Source: a virus
Length of the DNA stretch: 28,619 nucleotides
IMG/VR virus record: IMGVR_UViG_3300003885_000036
Span: 1-28,619 of that record
Direction: 5' to 3' (one strand)
The notes below the pieces were generated by a model, which searched no databases, was not told the origin of the DNA, and saw only the letters and a program-made list of their open reading frames with translations. Positions 1 through 6,653 of the stretch are shown piece by piece; position 1 is the stretch's first letter; every line of letters starts with the position of its first letter. A program made the position numbers and the translations under genes.

Positions 1-53
1 CGCCTTTTTCTACGGATGGGTTTTTCTCTATTTAAAAAATCAAAGGTTGCCAT
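1..53 (-). CDS. 5' end of an unknown gene, cut by the window edge
   Basis: An ATG at 53 directly follows the TAG stop of the gene ending at 54, so the two are translationally coupled. Only 17 codons are visible (MATFDFLNREKPIRRKR). This is too short to assign a family. Its place after the virion genes suggests another structural gene, by position only. Confidence 0.5.
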   Translation of the reverse strand, partial: MATFDFLNREKPIRRKR

Positions 54-419
54 CTAATCCTCCCCCACCAAATCATCGTACTCTAATTCAACAGATGTTA
101 TTTTAGGAAATGTTCCACTACTCGAGGCGAGAGTATACCCTATTTCTATCTCCTTTGCTCTAGTATACAAAGATTCCTCAATCCTAGTATTCCCTACAGT
201 ACTCGCAGCTGTCCCATTAGTAAAAGAACTTGCCCTATCATACTTGTGTTTAGGTGTTACCGATTCTCCCGATGCCAAAGACTCAAAGTTGACAGTTAAT
301 GTCATAGGTAAAAACTGCTTGTCAGAATCCCCCCCATCAAATATTAAACTCTCAAACTCTCCACTAGCATCAGCGTTGTCTCCTAAAGATATCTTATCTA
401 TTCCATATATTGTTGCCAT
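54..419 (-). CDS. C-terminal fragment of a split virion protein
   Basis: A 121-residue protein, mostly beta-strand in character, starting MATIYGIDKIS. Its start has a clear ribosome site (AAAGGAG, about 12 bases upstream). Read after the upstream fragment, which ends VGTDLYIGWQDEE, it continues what looks like one protein: a 'YIGW...YGIDK' join followed by a strand-rich C-terminal domain, as in phage virion proteins of this general form. The HNH endonuclease gene at 398-895 sits exactly between the halves and overlaps this start by 22 bases. I infer one ancestral gene now made as two chains that would have to associate. The exact function is unknown; a tail or connector role is likely from position. 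Confidence 0.7.
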   Translation of the reverse strand: MATIYGIDKISLGDNADASGEFESLIFDGGDSDKQFLPMTLTVNFESLASGESVTPKHKYDRASSFTNGTAASTVGNTRIEESLYTRAKEIEIGYTLASSSGTFPKITSVELEYDDLVGED

Positions 420-895
420 TTTATAAATTCTCCTTTCTTGTTTCTTTTATTCATTAATTTATGTTTTGGACAGCGCCTTGACCCATAAGACAGGATCTTA
501 TAACAAACCCCGCACTTTGGTTTTCCACCGCGCCATTTAGGGCTATCTTTTCCACGAGGTGTTTCATATTTTTTATGCGCACTATTATCTGAGAACAACA
601 TAAGGTTCTCAACTCTATTATCATCTTTCACCCCGTTTATATGATGTACCTGTTCTTTCGGTGTAAGTAGCCTTCCCAGTTTCTTTTCCATCACTACTCT
701 ATGCTCAAAGACATACCCGTCCTTTACAGCCATTGGATGTTCTGGCATTCTCAACTTCACATAACCCCCAGATATGATTTTACCACCTATCCAGGCAGGA
801 TTACCTTTACCTTTAAAAGACCTCCTTTTATTTTTAATTCCCTCCCCAATTTTCTTAACATGAAAATCGGTTCTTTTGTATATTCCTTTTGGCAC
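398..895 (-). CDS. HNH homing endonuclease, free-standing, leaderless GTG start
   Basis: A 165-residue protein with an HNH core around residues 64-108: EHRVVMEKKLGR, then HHING (H84, H85), DDNRVENLML and H107. The family cuts DNA at a specific site and spreads its own gene by homing. Two similar short motifs flank the core (GNPAWIGGK near 31 and DSPKWRGGK near 118), probably DNA contacts. A C-terminal Cys/His set (C128, C131, C142, H145) may bind zinc. The start is GTG, six bases after TGGTATAAT (902-910), with no ribosome site. The gene separates two fragments of one virion protein, and its last codons overlap the downstream fragment. Flanking space is too small for a group I intron, so it is an inserted free-standing endonuclease. 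Confidence 0.9.
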   Translation of the reverse strand: MPKGIYKRTDFHVKKIGEGIKNKRRSFKGKGNPAWIGGKIISGGYVKLRMPEHPMAVKDGYVFEHRVVMEKKLGRLLTPKEQVHHINGVKDDNRVENLMLFSDNSAHKKYETPRGKDSPKWRGGKPKCGVCYKILSYGSRRCPKHKLMNKRNKKGEFIKWQQYME

Positions 896-901
896 AAACT
901 A

Positions 902-910
902 ATTATACCA
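902..910 (-). promoter_or_regulatory. Extended -10 promoter, leaderless, for the HNH gene
   Basis: Minus strand reads TGG-TATAAT, then TAGTTT, then the GTG start. The usual distance from -10 to transcription start puts the mRNA 5' end at the start codon. No good -35 is visible. Confidence 0.6.
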
Positions 911-921
911 TAAGTTCAATC

Positions 922-2391
922 CTACTCCTCGTCTTGCCAACCGATATATAAGTCAGTACCTACAGCTTTAACCATACCTATCTTCAGGGTCGTTGCTGAT
1001 GTAGTTCCCGTGCTTATTGTGAATGGGAAATTAAAAGCGTTAGGAAGTATAGACTGTTGCCTACCATGTTCGTAAACTCCTTGTTCGAGTCCTGTTCCAT
1101 CATCAGTAGATCCCCCAACCCCTATTAGTGTTCTACCTTCAAATTCAGTAATAGCTCCAGGATAGACCTCAACCTTCTTACCACGAGCAAGTTTTGGTAT
1201 TTTATCTACTATGTCTTCAAAAGGATCATTGCCTTTATACATAGCTCCGTTATTTCCGTAGACACCAAACAATTCACCCCTAGCGTTATGTAGAGCGTTT
1301 GGTGCCCCTATAGTTACGTCTGTGTAAAAATTAAATGTTGTGGATATACCATCCCAGAAGTAAAGTCTTCCTTCTTCTGACTCTCCTATATTAGCTCCTT
1401 TAAAACACCCCGCAACGACAAACTCTTGAAACTTGGCTAACGTTCTGCATTCAAACCCTTTAGCAAAAGTTATCTTATTAGGGTTATATGTAGCCTGATC
1501 CCATGTCGCTAGGTAATTTACGTTACCTGCAACAAGCAAGTTTAAATGCTCTACCATAGGGTGGAAAGTTGCAGTTATTAATATTCCAAATAAGGTGCTA
1601 AACGATGCACCCTCTAAATCAGTATTTACGTTAGTATCTACACCCCCATCAGCAACTGTCGATGTAACATGAAAATGATAAGCATTACCTATAACTAATC
1701 TTAAAGGTGTTGCAAAGGTAAAGGTTTGATCCCCTACCGATACACTGCCGTTAACAATGGTCAAGGCTCCAATTTCAACGTTATTTGAATCATGAACTGT
1801 GACTGTCCAATCCCCAGTTCCTACAACGTCAACGTTAATAATTATTGCTTTTAAAGGGTCTCTTGTTGGGGTGAAAGTCTGTCTTGCAGTAGTGCCCTCG
1901 CTTATGGATGTGGGAGGGACGTAATCGGTTGATCCTGTACCTCCACCAGACTGGTCTTTATCTGTTGTACCGTCTGATAGGAATGCATCGTCAAAGGCAG
2001 GAGTTCCAGTTAATTTACCGTATCTTCCGAGTTCTGCATCTAAGGCGTAGTATAAATAATCATCAAATACTTTTAAACCTTCCCCTGCCGAACCTGAGAC
2101 TGTTCTAAGACTAGACCATACCCCCGCACTAGTTTCTCTGTATATCTTTCCACCCTCACCTGTGAAGTATCTATTTGTATCAAAAGGTGACCCATCTTCC
2201 ATCCAAGTAGGGAGAGCTGTAACTGTAGAGCCACTAACTTTAGTAGCCCCTCTTGCGAGAGTTACATATGAGGGGTCTTCAAACGGGTTAAGATTCTTTG
2301 TAAATTTAGCGGAGTTTGCAACGTCAATCTTTTCACCTACAGTCCCTATTCCGCCTGAAAAATTTTTAATTGTTAGCTTCTTGATTGCCAT
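922..2391 (-). CDS. N-terminal fragment of a split virion protein
   Basis: A 489-residue protein. The N-terminus (MAIKKLTIKNFSGGIGT) and repeated beta-rich segments, such as LKVFDDYLYYA, LLVAGNVNYLATWD and EFEGRTLIGVGG, suggest a beta-propeller-like virion protein. A central insert around 165-260 looks like a carbohydrate-binding or jelly-roll domain. It ends abruptly at YIGWQDEE, where the HNH gene begins; the sequence that should follow is found at 54-419. The start lies three bases after the stop of the upstream gene, with no strong ribosome site, so translation is probably coupled. The function is inferred only from position among virion genes. Confidence 0.75.
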   Translation of the reverse strand: MAIKKLTIKNFSGGIGTVGEKIDVANSAKFTKNLNPFEDPSYVTLARGATKVSGSTVTALPTWMEDGSPFDTNRYFTGEGGKIYRETSAGVWSSLRTVSGSAGEGLKVFDDYLYYALDAELGRYGKLTGTPAFDDAFLSDGTTDKDQSGGGTGSTDYVPPTSISEGTTARQTFTPTRDPLKAIIINVDVVGTGDWTVTVHDSNNVEIGALTIVNGSVSVGDQTFTFATPLRLVIGNAYHFHVTSTVADGGVDTNVNTDLEGASFSTLFGILITATFHPMVEHLNLLVAGNVNYLATWDQATYNPNKITFAKGFECRTLAKFQEFVVAGCFKGANIGESEEGRLYFWDGISTTFNFYTDVTIGAPNALHNARGELFGVYGNNGAMYKGNDPFEDIVDKIPKLARGKKVEVYPGAITEFEGRTLIGVGGSTDDGTGLEQGVYEHGRQQSILPNAFNFPFTISTGTTSATTLKIGMVKAVGTDLYIGWQDEE

Positions 2392-2394
2392 ATT

Positions 2395-3357
2395 TTAAAT
2401 CGAACTGGACAAGGTTGAGCTCCATCTTTCATTGAACCTCGACACGCTCTTACTTCCTTTATCTATTAACTTACTATCACTTCTCCTTGAATAACGTCTA
2501 ATAGCGTCTAAAAGACCACCTGCAGCGTTACTTGGTCTTCTACTGGAGTTTGCAAAATCTCCTGTCCAAAAGAAATTCATGTGGCTTTGAGCAGCTGTAA
2601 AATCTTTCCTTGGTCCTGAATAAAACTGTGCTGCTGCGTAGTGTGGTAAAAGCGAGTGTAATTCTGATGGTATTTCAGGAGATTCAGCTATCGTATAACT
2701 TTCACCACTTGCTGTACTTCCCTCAAAAACACTCTCAAGTTCCATATTAGCTGTATCTGTAAATGTGGCTAGTCGATACCAAAGACCATCTACGTCAGTT
2801 GCAAACCATCTACCAACCATTGCTGCGGTAAATCCTGTTGCAGAGTGTGTGATAGTAGCGTCATTATTGGTAACTGTGACAGTTCCAGTAGTAAAGTCTT
2901 CTATTGTCATATCACGATCTAACAAACTAGCTATTATAGTAATGGTTTCCCCCGCTGTCTGTGGTGTAGGCCATAGTTCAAAGTGGTCTCTCATTGGGAA
3001 TATATATGTCGGAGTTACAGTACCCGAAAAGTCTATTTGATTTATAGCATCCCATTCAAACTGTGAACTAACTACAGTTAGTGGATAGGGGATACTAGAA
3101 ACAGTCCATGTGGCTGATGTTATAGGAGGACGAATATTAGACGGATAACGATACCTTTGTTGGTTTGCTACAGTTGTTGCTGTTTGTGGTAAATCAAGTT
3201 GAATATAACCTCTTAATTTTCTTTGTATGAAATGCATACCACCGTTTATGTGTTCTTTTATAAAGTTTGCAACAGTTGATGTATTTAAACTACCACTAGA
3301 TTGAGAAACGAAATCTTTTGTTGTGGTCTGAATTTGACCGAATGTTCTTCTTGCCAT
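2395..3357 (-). CDS. Probable head-tail connector or adaptor protein
   Basis: A 320-residue protein (MARRTFGQIQTTTKDFV...). The N-terminal part is helical and includes HINGGMHFIQRKLRGYIQ. A central beta-rich part contains YRYPSNIRPP, IFPMRDHFELWPTPQ and WFATDVDGLWYRLATF. The C-terminus is helical and basic (LLDAIRRYSRRSDSKLIDK). This plan is seen in phage connector or adaptor proteins that check sheet-like loops against the portal ring, but I cannot name a family. It precedes the split virion protein by three bases. It starts with ATG six bases after a TGATATAAT box and has no ribosome site. Confidence 0.65.
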   Translation of the reverse strand: MARRTFGQIQTTTKDFVSQSSGSLNTSTVANFIKEHINGGMHFIQRKLRGYIQLDLPQTATTVANQQRYRYPSNIRPPITSATWTVSSIPYPLTVVSSQFEWDAINQIDFSGTVTPTYIFPMRDHFELWPTPQTAGETITIIASLLDRDMTIEDFTTGTVTVTNNDATITHSATGFTAAMVGRWFATDVDGLWYRLATFTDTANMELESVFEGSTASGESYTIAESPEIPSELHSLLPHYAAAQFYSGPRKDFTAAQSHMNFFWTGDFANSSRRPSNAAGGLLDAIRRYSRRSDSKLIDKGSKSVSRFNERWSSTLSSSI

Positions 3358-3363
3358 GATTTA

Positions 3364-3372
3364 ATTATATCA
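3364..3372 (-). promoter_or_regulatory. Extended -10 promoter, leaderless, for the connector-like gene
   Basis: TGA-TATAAT, then TAAATC, then ATG at 3357. No convincing -35 and no ribosome site lie between box and start. Confidence 0.6.
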
Positions 3373-3376
3373 GTAA

Positions 3377-3427
3377 CTAAATAAATATTACTTTAGGGGT
3401 AAAACCTTTTTTAAATATACTTGATAC
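3377..3427 (-). pseudogene. Orphan 3' end of a second LamG-type gene
   Basis: Just after the LamG gene that ends at 3438, the spacer encodes VSSIFKKGFTPKVIFI and a stop. The gene itself ends VSSIFKAGFPPSVVFY and a stop. The first 17 bases are identical in both (GTATCAAGTATATTTAA) and the rest has diverged. It is a remnant of a duplicated or recombined paralogue and has no start of its own. Confidence 0.65.
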
Positions 3428-3437
3428 TCTTTCCTTT

Positions 3438-4112
3438 CTAATAAAAAACAACGCTTGGTGGAAACCCAGCCTTAAATATACTTGATACCTCACTGTCTGT
3501 TAAAGCCCTGTCGAAGAAAGCCACGTCATCTATAATCCCGTCAAAGAGTTGTCCCGTCTCTGTGTTATCAGTAGCCATTCTTAATACCAAACTACTATTA
3601 GCTGTTACAGTACCTGATGTTATAGCTGTAGTCGTTTTAATATTATTTAAAAATATTCGCCATTCTGGTACTGAACTATCGTATACACCTGCGACATGAT
3701 ACCAAGTACCAGTGCTTAATGTTCCTGACGAAAGACCTGTACCAGGAGTTAGCCCGTCTAGTTTAAACTCTATTTTATTGGCATTTGTAATACGAAGCCA
3801 TCTATTATTCACTCCAGGGTCAATTAAGGATATAATTTGCATGTATCCTGGCAAGCTTTCTGGCTTTATCCACATAGACCATGACTGACTTGTTGTAACC
3901 TCTAACTTAACAGGGTTCGTATTCTTTAAAAACTGACTGCTTCCTGCTTCGAAATCAGCACCGTTACCGAATTGTGCTGATACATAGCTTGGAACTGTAC
4001 CCGCAGACAACGTATACCCATTTCCACTACTGTCTGTACCATCACTCTCTAGCCTGTAATAGGCTTGTAAATTAGCATCGCTTCCTAGTGATATAGCGTT
4101 AATTTCAGGCAT
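3438..4112 (-). CDS. LamG/concanavalin-like jelly-roll virion protein
   Basis: A 224-residue protein with the LamG-type pattern: LQAYYRLESDGTDSSGNGY, FGNGADFEAGSSQFL, WSMWIKPESL, WYHVAGVYD, WRIFLNN and the end motif FDGIIDDVAFFDRALTDSEV. Such domains bind glycans or stabilise virion fibres, so this is probably a surface or adhesion component. Its ATG overlaps the stop of the fibre-like gene upstream (TAATG), so the two are translated together. The spacer after it carries a decayed copy of its own 3' end. Confidence 0.8.
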   Translation of the reverse strand: MPEINAISLGSDANLQAYYRLESDGTDSSGNGYTLSAGTVPSYVSAQFGNGADFEAGSSQFLKNTNPVKLEVTTSQSWSMWIKPESLPGYMQIISLIDPGVNNRWLRITNANKIEFKLDGLTPGTGLSSGTLSTGTWYHVAGVYDSSVPEWRIFLNNIKTTTAITSGTVTANSSLVLRMATDNTETGQLFDGIIDDVAFFDRALTDSEVSSIFKAGFPPSVVFY

Positions 4113-4903
4113 TAGGCTAGTTGAAACTCGAGCGTGACTGTTGCTCCCTTTCCCGCTGTACCAGAATGTATAGCGTCAACATCTACTGAAATTACATCGT
4201 TAGTAGCCACATTATCTGCCCCAGTATCTATAACTGCCGCCGTAGCTGCAGTATCAGAACCAGTCTCTCCTGTATCTATAGTCAATTTTGTAGAAAGCAT
4301 TGTAGTACCGTTTTTATTAACGTCATAAGTCTCTGTTCCTGTAGTTCCTGCTGTAGCAAGTTCAGCATGTACTGATACTAAATTCATACCATTTAATGAT
4401 GCTGGTATGTGAAAGTGAATCTTTTTAGTTCCCGTGGTTGAAGAAGTTCCAGGAGAATCCCACGCTAAAGATACTGCTTTTCTACCAAATATAGTTGACC
4501 CTGCTAATCCGTCTGGTGAGACTGCCCTTCCTGCATCCGTGCCTGTATTGGTTTCAGCAGCCGTAGCAACTTCTATTACACCAACTGCTGTAGTACTTGC
4601 AGTATCTCCATTTATTGTATCTGTAGATAAGGTAAGACCTGTGCCTGCGACAAGCTTCGTATTAGCAACTGCTATGTTTGATAATGTGTTGTTATCGCTG
4701 TCTATTGTTTTATTAGTTAGTGTTTGAGTATCTGTTGTTCCAACAACACTGCCAGTTATATCGTCCAAAAGATTAGTCTTGGTTATTTTCTTAGAGGTTC
4801 CATCGGAACCATCTGTAGTATCTGATATATCAACAATATGAAATAGATCCCCGCCAGCTGGAGAAGTTAATTCTGATAATGCTGTTGTTTTTTTGTTAGC
4901 TAT
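4112..4903 (-). CDS. Tail fibre-like protein with an unusual start
   Basis: The frame is open from 4912. It encodes an N-terminus typical of phage fibre proteins (TSPAGGDLFHIVDISDTTDG, then GTSKKITKTNLLDD), followed by TQTLTNKTID repeats, VGVIEVATAAETNTGTDAGR and a beta-rich C-terminus (TKKIHFHIPASLNGMNL, ATVTLEFQLA). The only standard start is TTG at 4768, which would discard the conserved N-terminus. An AAGGGG ribosome site lies five bases before an ATA codon at 4903, so a rare ATA start, or a lost ATG, is the best reading; the true start is uncertain. Length from ATA is 263 residues. It is coupled to the LamG gene downstream and likely forms part of the host-binding apparatus. Confidence 0.7.
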   Translation of the reverse strand: MANKKTTALSELTSPAGGDLFHIVDISDTTDGSDGTSKKITKTNLLDDITGSVVGTTDTQTLTNKTIDSDNNTLSNIAVANTKLVAGTGLTLSTDTINGDTASTTAVGVIEVATAAETNTGTDAGRAVSPDGLAGSTIFGRKAVSLAWDSPGTSSTTGTKKIHFHIPASLNGMNLVSVHAELATAGTTGTETYDVNKNGTTMLSTKLTIDTGETGSDTAATAAVIDTGADNVATNDVISVDVDAIHSGTAGKGATVTLEFQLA

Positions 4904-4924
4904 AACTGCCCCTTAATAAACTTT

Positions 4925-5125
4925 TTACTGTAATCCTATGTTGAACGTTCCACCTTCGTATAAACCTGTACTACCATCTTCAAACAGCAAGATCCCTGCC
5001 GAAACATCATCACTCTCCCAATTAGTTGACTGGGAGCTAGTTTTTGCCCAATCAGTAGAAACAGAACTACCCTTAGACCAGTCTGTTGATTGTGATGTTC
5101 CTTTTGTCCAATCTGTACTTACCAT
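4925..5125 (-). CDS. Small virion protein with tandem STDW repeats
   Basis: A 66-residue protein made of four copies of a ten-residue unit: STDWTKGTSQ, STDWSKGSSV, STDWAKTSSQ and STNWESDDVS. A short C-terminal module follows (ILLFEDGSTGLYEGG). Repeats with regularly spaced Trp occur in small phage tail or fibre proteins. Function is unknown. It lies between two structural genes, downstream of a promoter (5177-5185) and a hairpin (5132-5161). The ribosome site is weak. Confidence 0.65.
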   Translation of the reverse strand: MVSTDWTKGTSQSTDWSKGSSVSTDWAKTSSQSTNWESDDVSAGILLFEDGSTGLYEGGTFNIGLQ

Positions 5126-5131
5126 AATAAA

Positions 5132-5161
5132 TAAAAGATCCTACCACTAATACGGTAGGAT
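5132..5161 (-). terminator. Terminator-like hairpin between a promoter and the STDW-repeat gene
   Basis: Perfect eight-base arms (ATCCTACC / GGTAGGAT) with an eight-base loop, followed on the minus strand by CTTTTATTT. It sits between the TGATATAAT box at 5177-5185 and the ATG at 5125. It may act as an attenuator, a 5' stabilising hairpin, or the terminator of the upstream genes. Confidence 0.55.
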
Positions 5162-5176
5162 AATTTCCTTTATTCG

Positions 5177-5185
5177 ATTATATCA
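5177..5185 (-). promoter_or_regulatory. Extended -10 promoter upstream of the STDW-repeat gene
   Basis: TGA-TATAAT on the minus strand. No start codon lies six bases downstream, so this one makes a leadered mRNA that begins just before the hairpin at 5132-5161. Confidence 0.5.
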
Positions 5186-5220
5186 CGAGGGATTATTTGG
5201 CTCTGTCTTCTATTTGAAGT

Positions 5221-5556
5221 TCAGGTTTGGTTATTTGTTTTATCACCAGTTCCAGCTTCAGTATCTGCTTTAATTCCGCTATCGTCTCCAAGAACAGGTT
5301 TTTCCTGTTTTGGTAGCTCAACTTTTGGCTCGAGTCTAGGATCAAGACTTGGTTTAAAAACGGGTTGGTCGCTATAAATGGGGACTCGTTTAACAATTCT
5401 TTTTTCTTGGTCATCTAATACCTCCAGTATTGAAATTATTACTTTTATCATAGTCTTATGGTCAACACCAGCTTCTGTGTTTACTCTAGCAAAGACGTCT
5501 GTCCAACTCTCATTATCTCCCTTAAATGTATCTAGTGCTGTCTCTACTTTTTTCAT
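5221..5556 (-). CDS. Hypothetical protein with a Pro/Lys-rich tail
   Basis: A 111-residue protein. The N-terminal half is folded and helical (VETALDTFKGDNESWTDVF, KTMIKVIISILEVLDDQ). The C-terminal half is charged and low in complexity (PSLDPRLEPKVELPKQEKP). Its ATG overlaps the stop of the upstream gene by four bases (ATGA), which supports this frame. I do not recognise a family. A second frame at 5193-5414 overlaps it and is probably not real. Confidence 0.6.
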   Translation of the reverse strand: MKKVETALDTFKGDNESWTDVFARVNTEAGVDHKTMIKVIISILEVLDDQEKRIVKRVPIYSDQPVFKPSLDPRLEPKVELPKQEKPVLGDDSGIKADTEAGTGDKTNNQT

Positions 5557-6134
5557 TCTATCCCTTTCAATAACTCGTCTTTCTTGGACTCTAGTTCCTC
5601 ATTTGATACTTCGCCCTCTGTTGGTTCGGGGAATTTAGTACCAAGTTCTGCGTCTAGTTCCTCTAATAGTCTTTGATCTAACGATCTTGTGTCTCTTGGT
5701 TTAGTTGGTGCTACAGGTATATCAAGACCATGCTCCTCGCTTACACCTCTGTAAACTGTCTTTAAATAATGCGCCCTAAGTGTAGGATTGCTCGTAAGTA
5801 AACCCTTACCAGAAATAAAATCTAGTTCCTCCGTATGCTTATTCATTGCTTGCCATCCTTTAGACAAACGTTTCTTATTTTCTTTGTCAAGTGCTTCTTG
5901 TGCATCTCTGTTAATACTAAAGTCAATGAACTCACGCATCCATTTTTCAGCAATGTATCTTGAAAGAACTCTCTCTTGCCCTGCTTCTACATTATGTGTG
6001 AAACCATCGAATATGGTTTTAAAACTCTCTTTTATAGGATTGAGTACTTTTAATTGATCTAATGCACGTCTTTGAAGTTCTCTGTTTATATTAGCTATTT
6101 CTTGAGATTTTTGTATTTGTTGTTGTGTTTCCAT
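5553..6134 (-). CDS. Hypothetical helical virion-region protein
   Basis: A 193-residue, highly charged, mostly helical protein (METQQQIQKSQEIANINRE...). The middle part carries AEKWMREFIDFSINRDAQEAL, and the C-terminus is acidic. No family is recognised. It is preceded by an extended -10 box at 6157-6165, which leaves a 22-base leader. It ends in an ATGA overlap with the next gene. Confidence 0.6.
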   Translation of the reverse strand: METQQQIQKSQEIANINRELQRRALDQLKVLNPIKESFKTIFDGFTHNVEAGQERVLSRYIAEKWMREFIDFSINRDAQEALDKENKKRLSKGWQAMNKHTEELDFISGKGLLTSNPTLRAHYLKTVYRGVSEEHGLDIPVAPTKPRDTRSLDQRLLEELDAELGTKFPEPTEGEVSNEELESKKDELLKGIE

Positions 6135-6156
6135 AAGATAAATTCTTGTTATGGAG

Positions 6157-6165
6157 ATTATACCA
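6157..6165 (-). promoter_or_regulatory. Extended -10 promoter with a short leader
   Basis: TGG-TATAAT on the minus strand, 22 bases before the ATG at 6134. It is the same box as in the leaderless promoters, but without a start codon at +6. Confidence 0.5.
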
Positions 6166-6171
6166 CGACTT

Positions 6172-6330
6172 TTATTTCTTTTCTTCTTTTACAGGTTCTT
6201 TGTTAAGACCCTCTATCATTAAACTCATCTTATTCATCAAGTCAATGAATTGCTGTGATTGGCTAACTGGTACATTAACATTAGCTACTATGTTGATTAA
6301 AATTTGTAGTTCTTCTTTTGTTAGTTTCAT
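6172..6330 (-). CDS. Small hypothetical protein, 52 residues
   Basis: Starts with ATG at 6330, three bases after the stop of the upstream gene, with AGGA nine bases before. The protein (MKLTKEELQILINIVANVNV...) is helical with a Lys/Glu-rich tail. The N-terminus resembles short phage proteins of the 'LTKEELQ' type. Function is unknown. The stop lies just before the promoter of the next gene. Confidence 0.65.
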   Translation of the reverse strand: MKLTKEELQILINIVANVNVPVSQSQQFIDLMNKMSLMIEGLNKEPVKEEKK

Positions 6331-6333
6331 AAT

Positions 6334-6639
6334 TTATCCTAAATCGTAATTTGTACTTGCGTTTGTTTCAGCTAATTCCCTAGCTACTCGTTGGTCATCA
6401 TTACTTCTGTAAGTCTTAGCGAGATTGAGTAAAACGGTTTTAACATGTCTATCAATTACATCTAACTTCTCTTGATTAGTAGCACTGTCTAATGGATTAG
6501 TTACTACTCCGTTTTCGTCTGTAACTTCTTTCCAGAGATATTTACTAGCATCACTTAATACACTATTTATCTTAGTTGAAGAAGCTGAGTAATCAAACCT
6601 TACTCTCGTATTTCCATTTAGTTTTGTAAGTGTGACCAT
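6334..6639 (-). CDS. Hypothetical protein, leaderless start
   Basis: A 101-residue protein starting MVTLTKLNGNTRV. A longer frame opens with TTG at 6657, but the ATG at 6639 sits six bases after TATAAT, the spacing used by the other leaderless genes here, so I choose it. The sequence has two helices (TKINSVLSDASKYLWKEVTD, EKLDVIDRHVKTVLLNLAKT). The plan recalls small virion-associated phage proteins, but no family is recognised. Confidence 0.65.
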   Translation of the reverse strand: MVTLTKLNGNTRVRFDYSASSTKINSVLSDASKYLWKEVTDENGVVTNPLDSATNQEKLDVIDRHVKTVLLNLAKTYRSNDDQRVARELAETNASTNYDLG

Positions 6640-6645
6640 AATTCT

Positions 6646-6651
6646 ATTATA
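6646..6651 (-). promoter_or_regulatory. -10 box, leaderless start
   Basis: TATAAT, then AGAATT, then ATG at 6639. The TG extension is not at the exact position here, so this is a weaker match to the set. Confidence 0.45.
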
Positions 6652-6653
6652 TA

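Noticed and set aside
420-922. Group I intron holding the HNH gene
   Set aside because: The HNH gene fills the gap between the two gene halves; no space remains for an intron core, and no P7 or P3-like elements were seen.
5193-5414. 73-codon frame inside the 5221-5556 gene
   Set aside because: Low-complexity shadow in another frame; the 5221-5556 frame is coupled by ATGA to its upstream gene.
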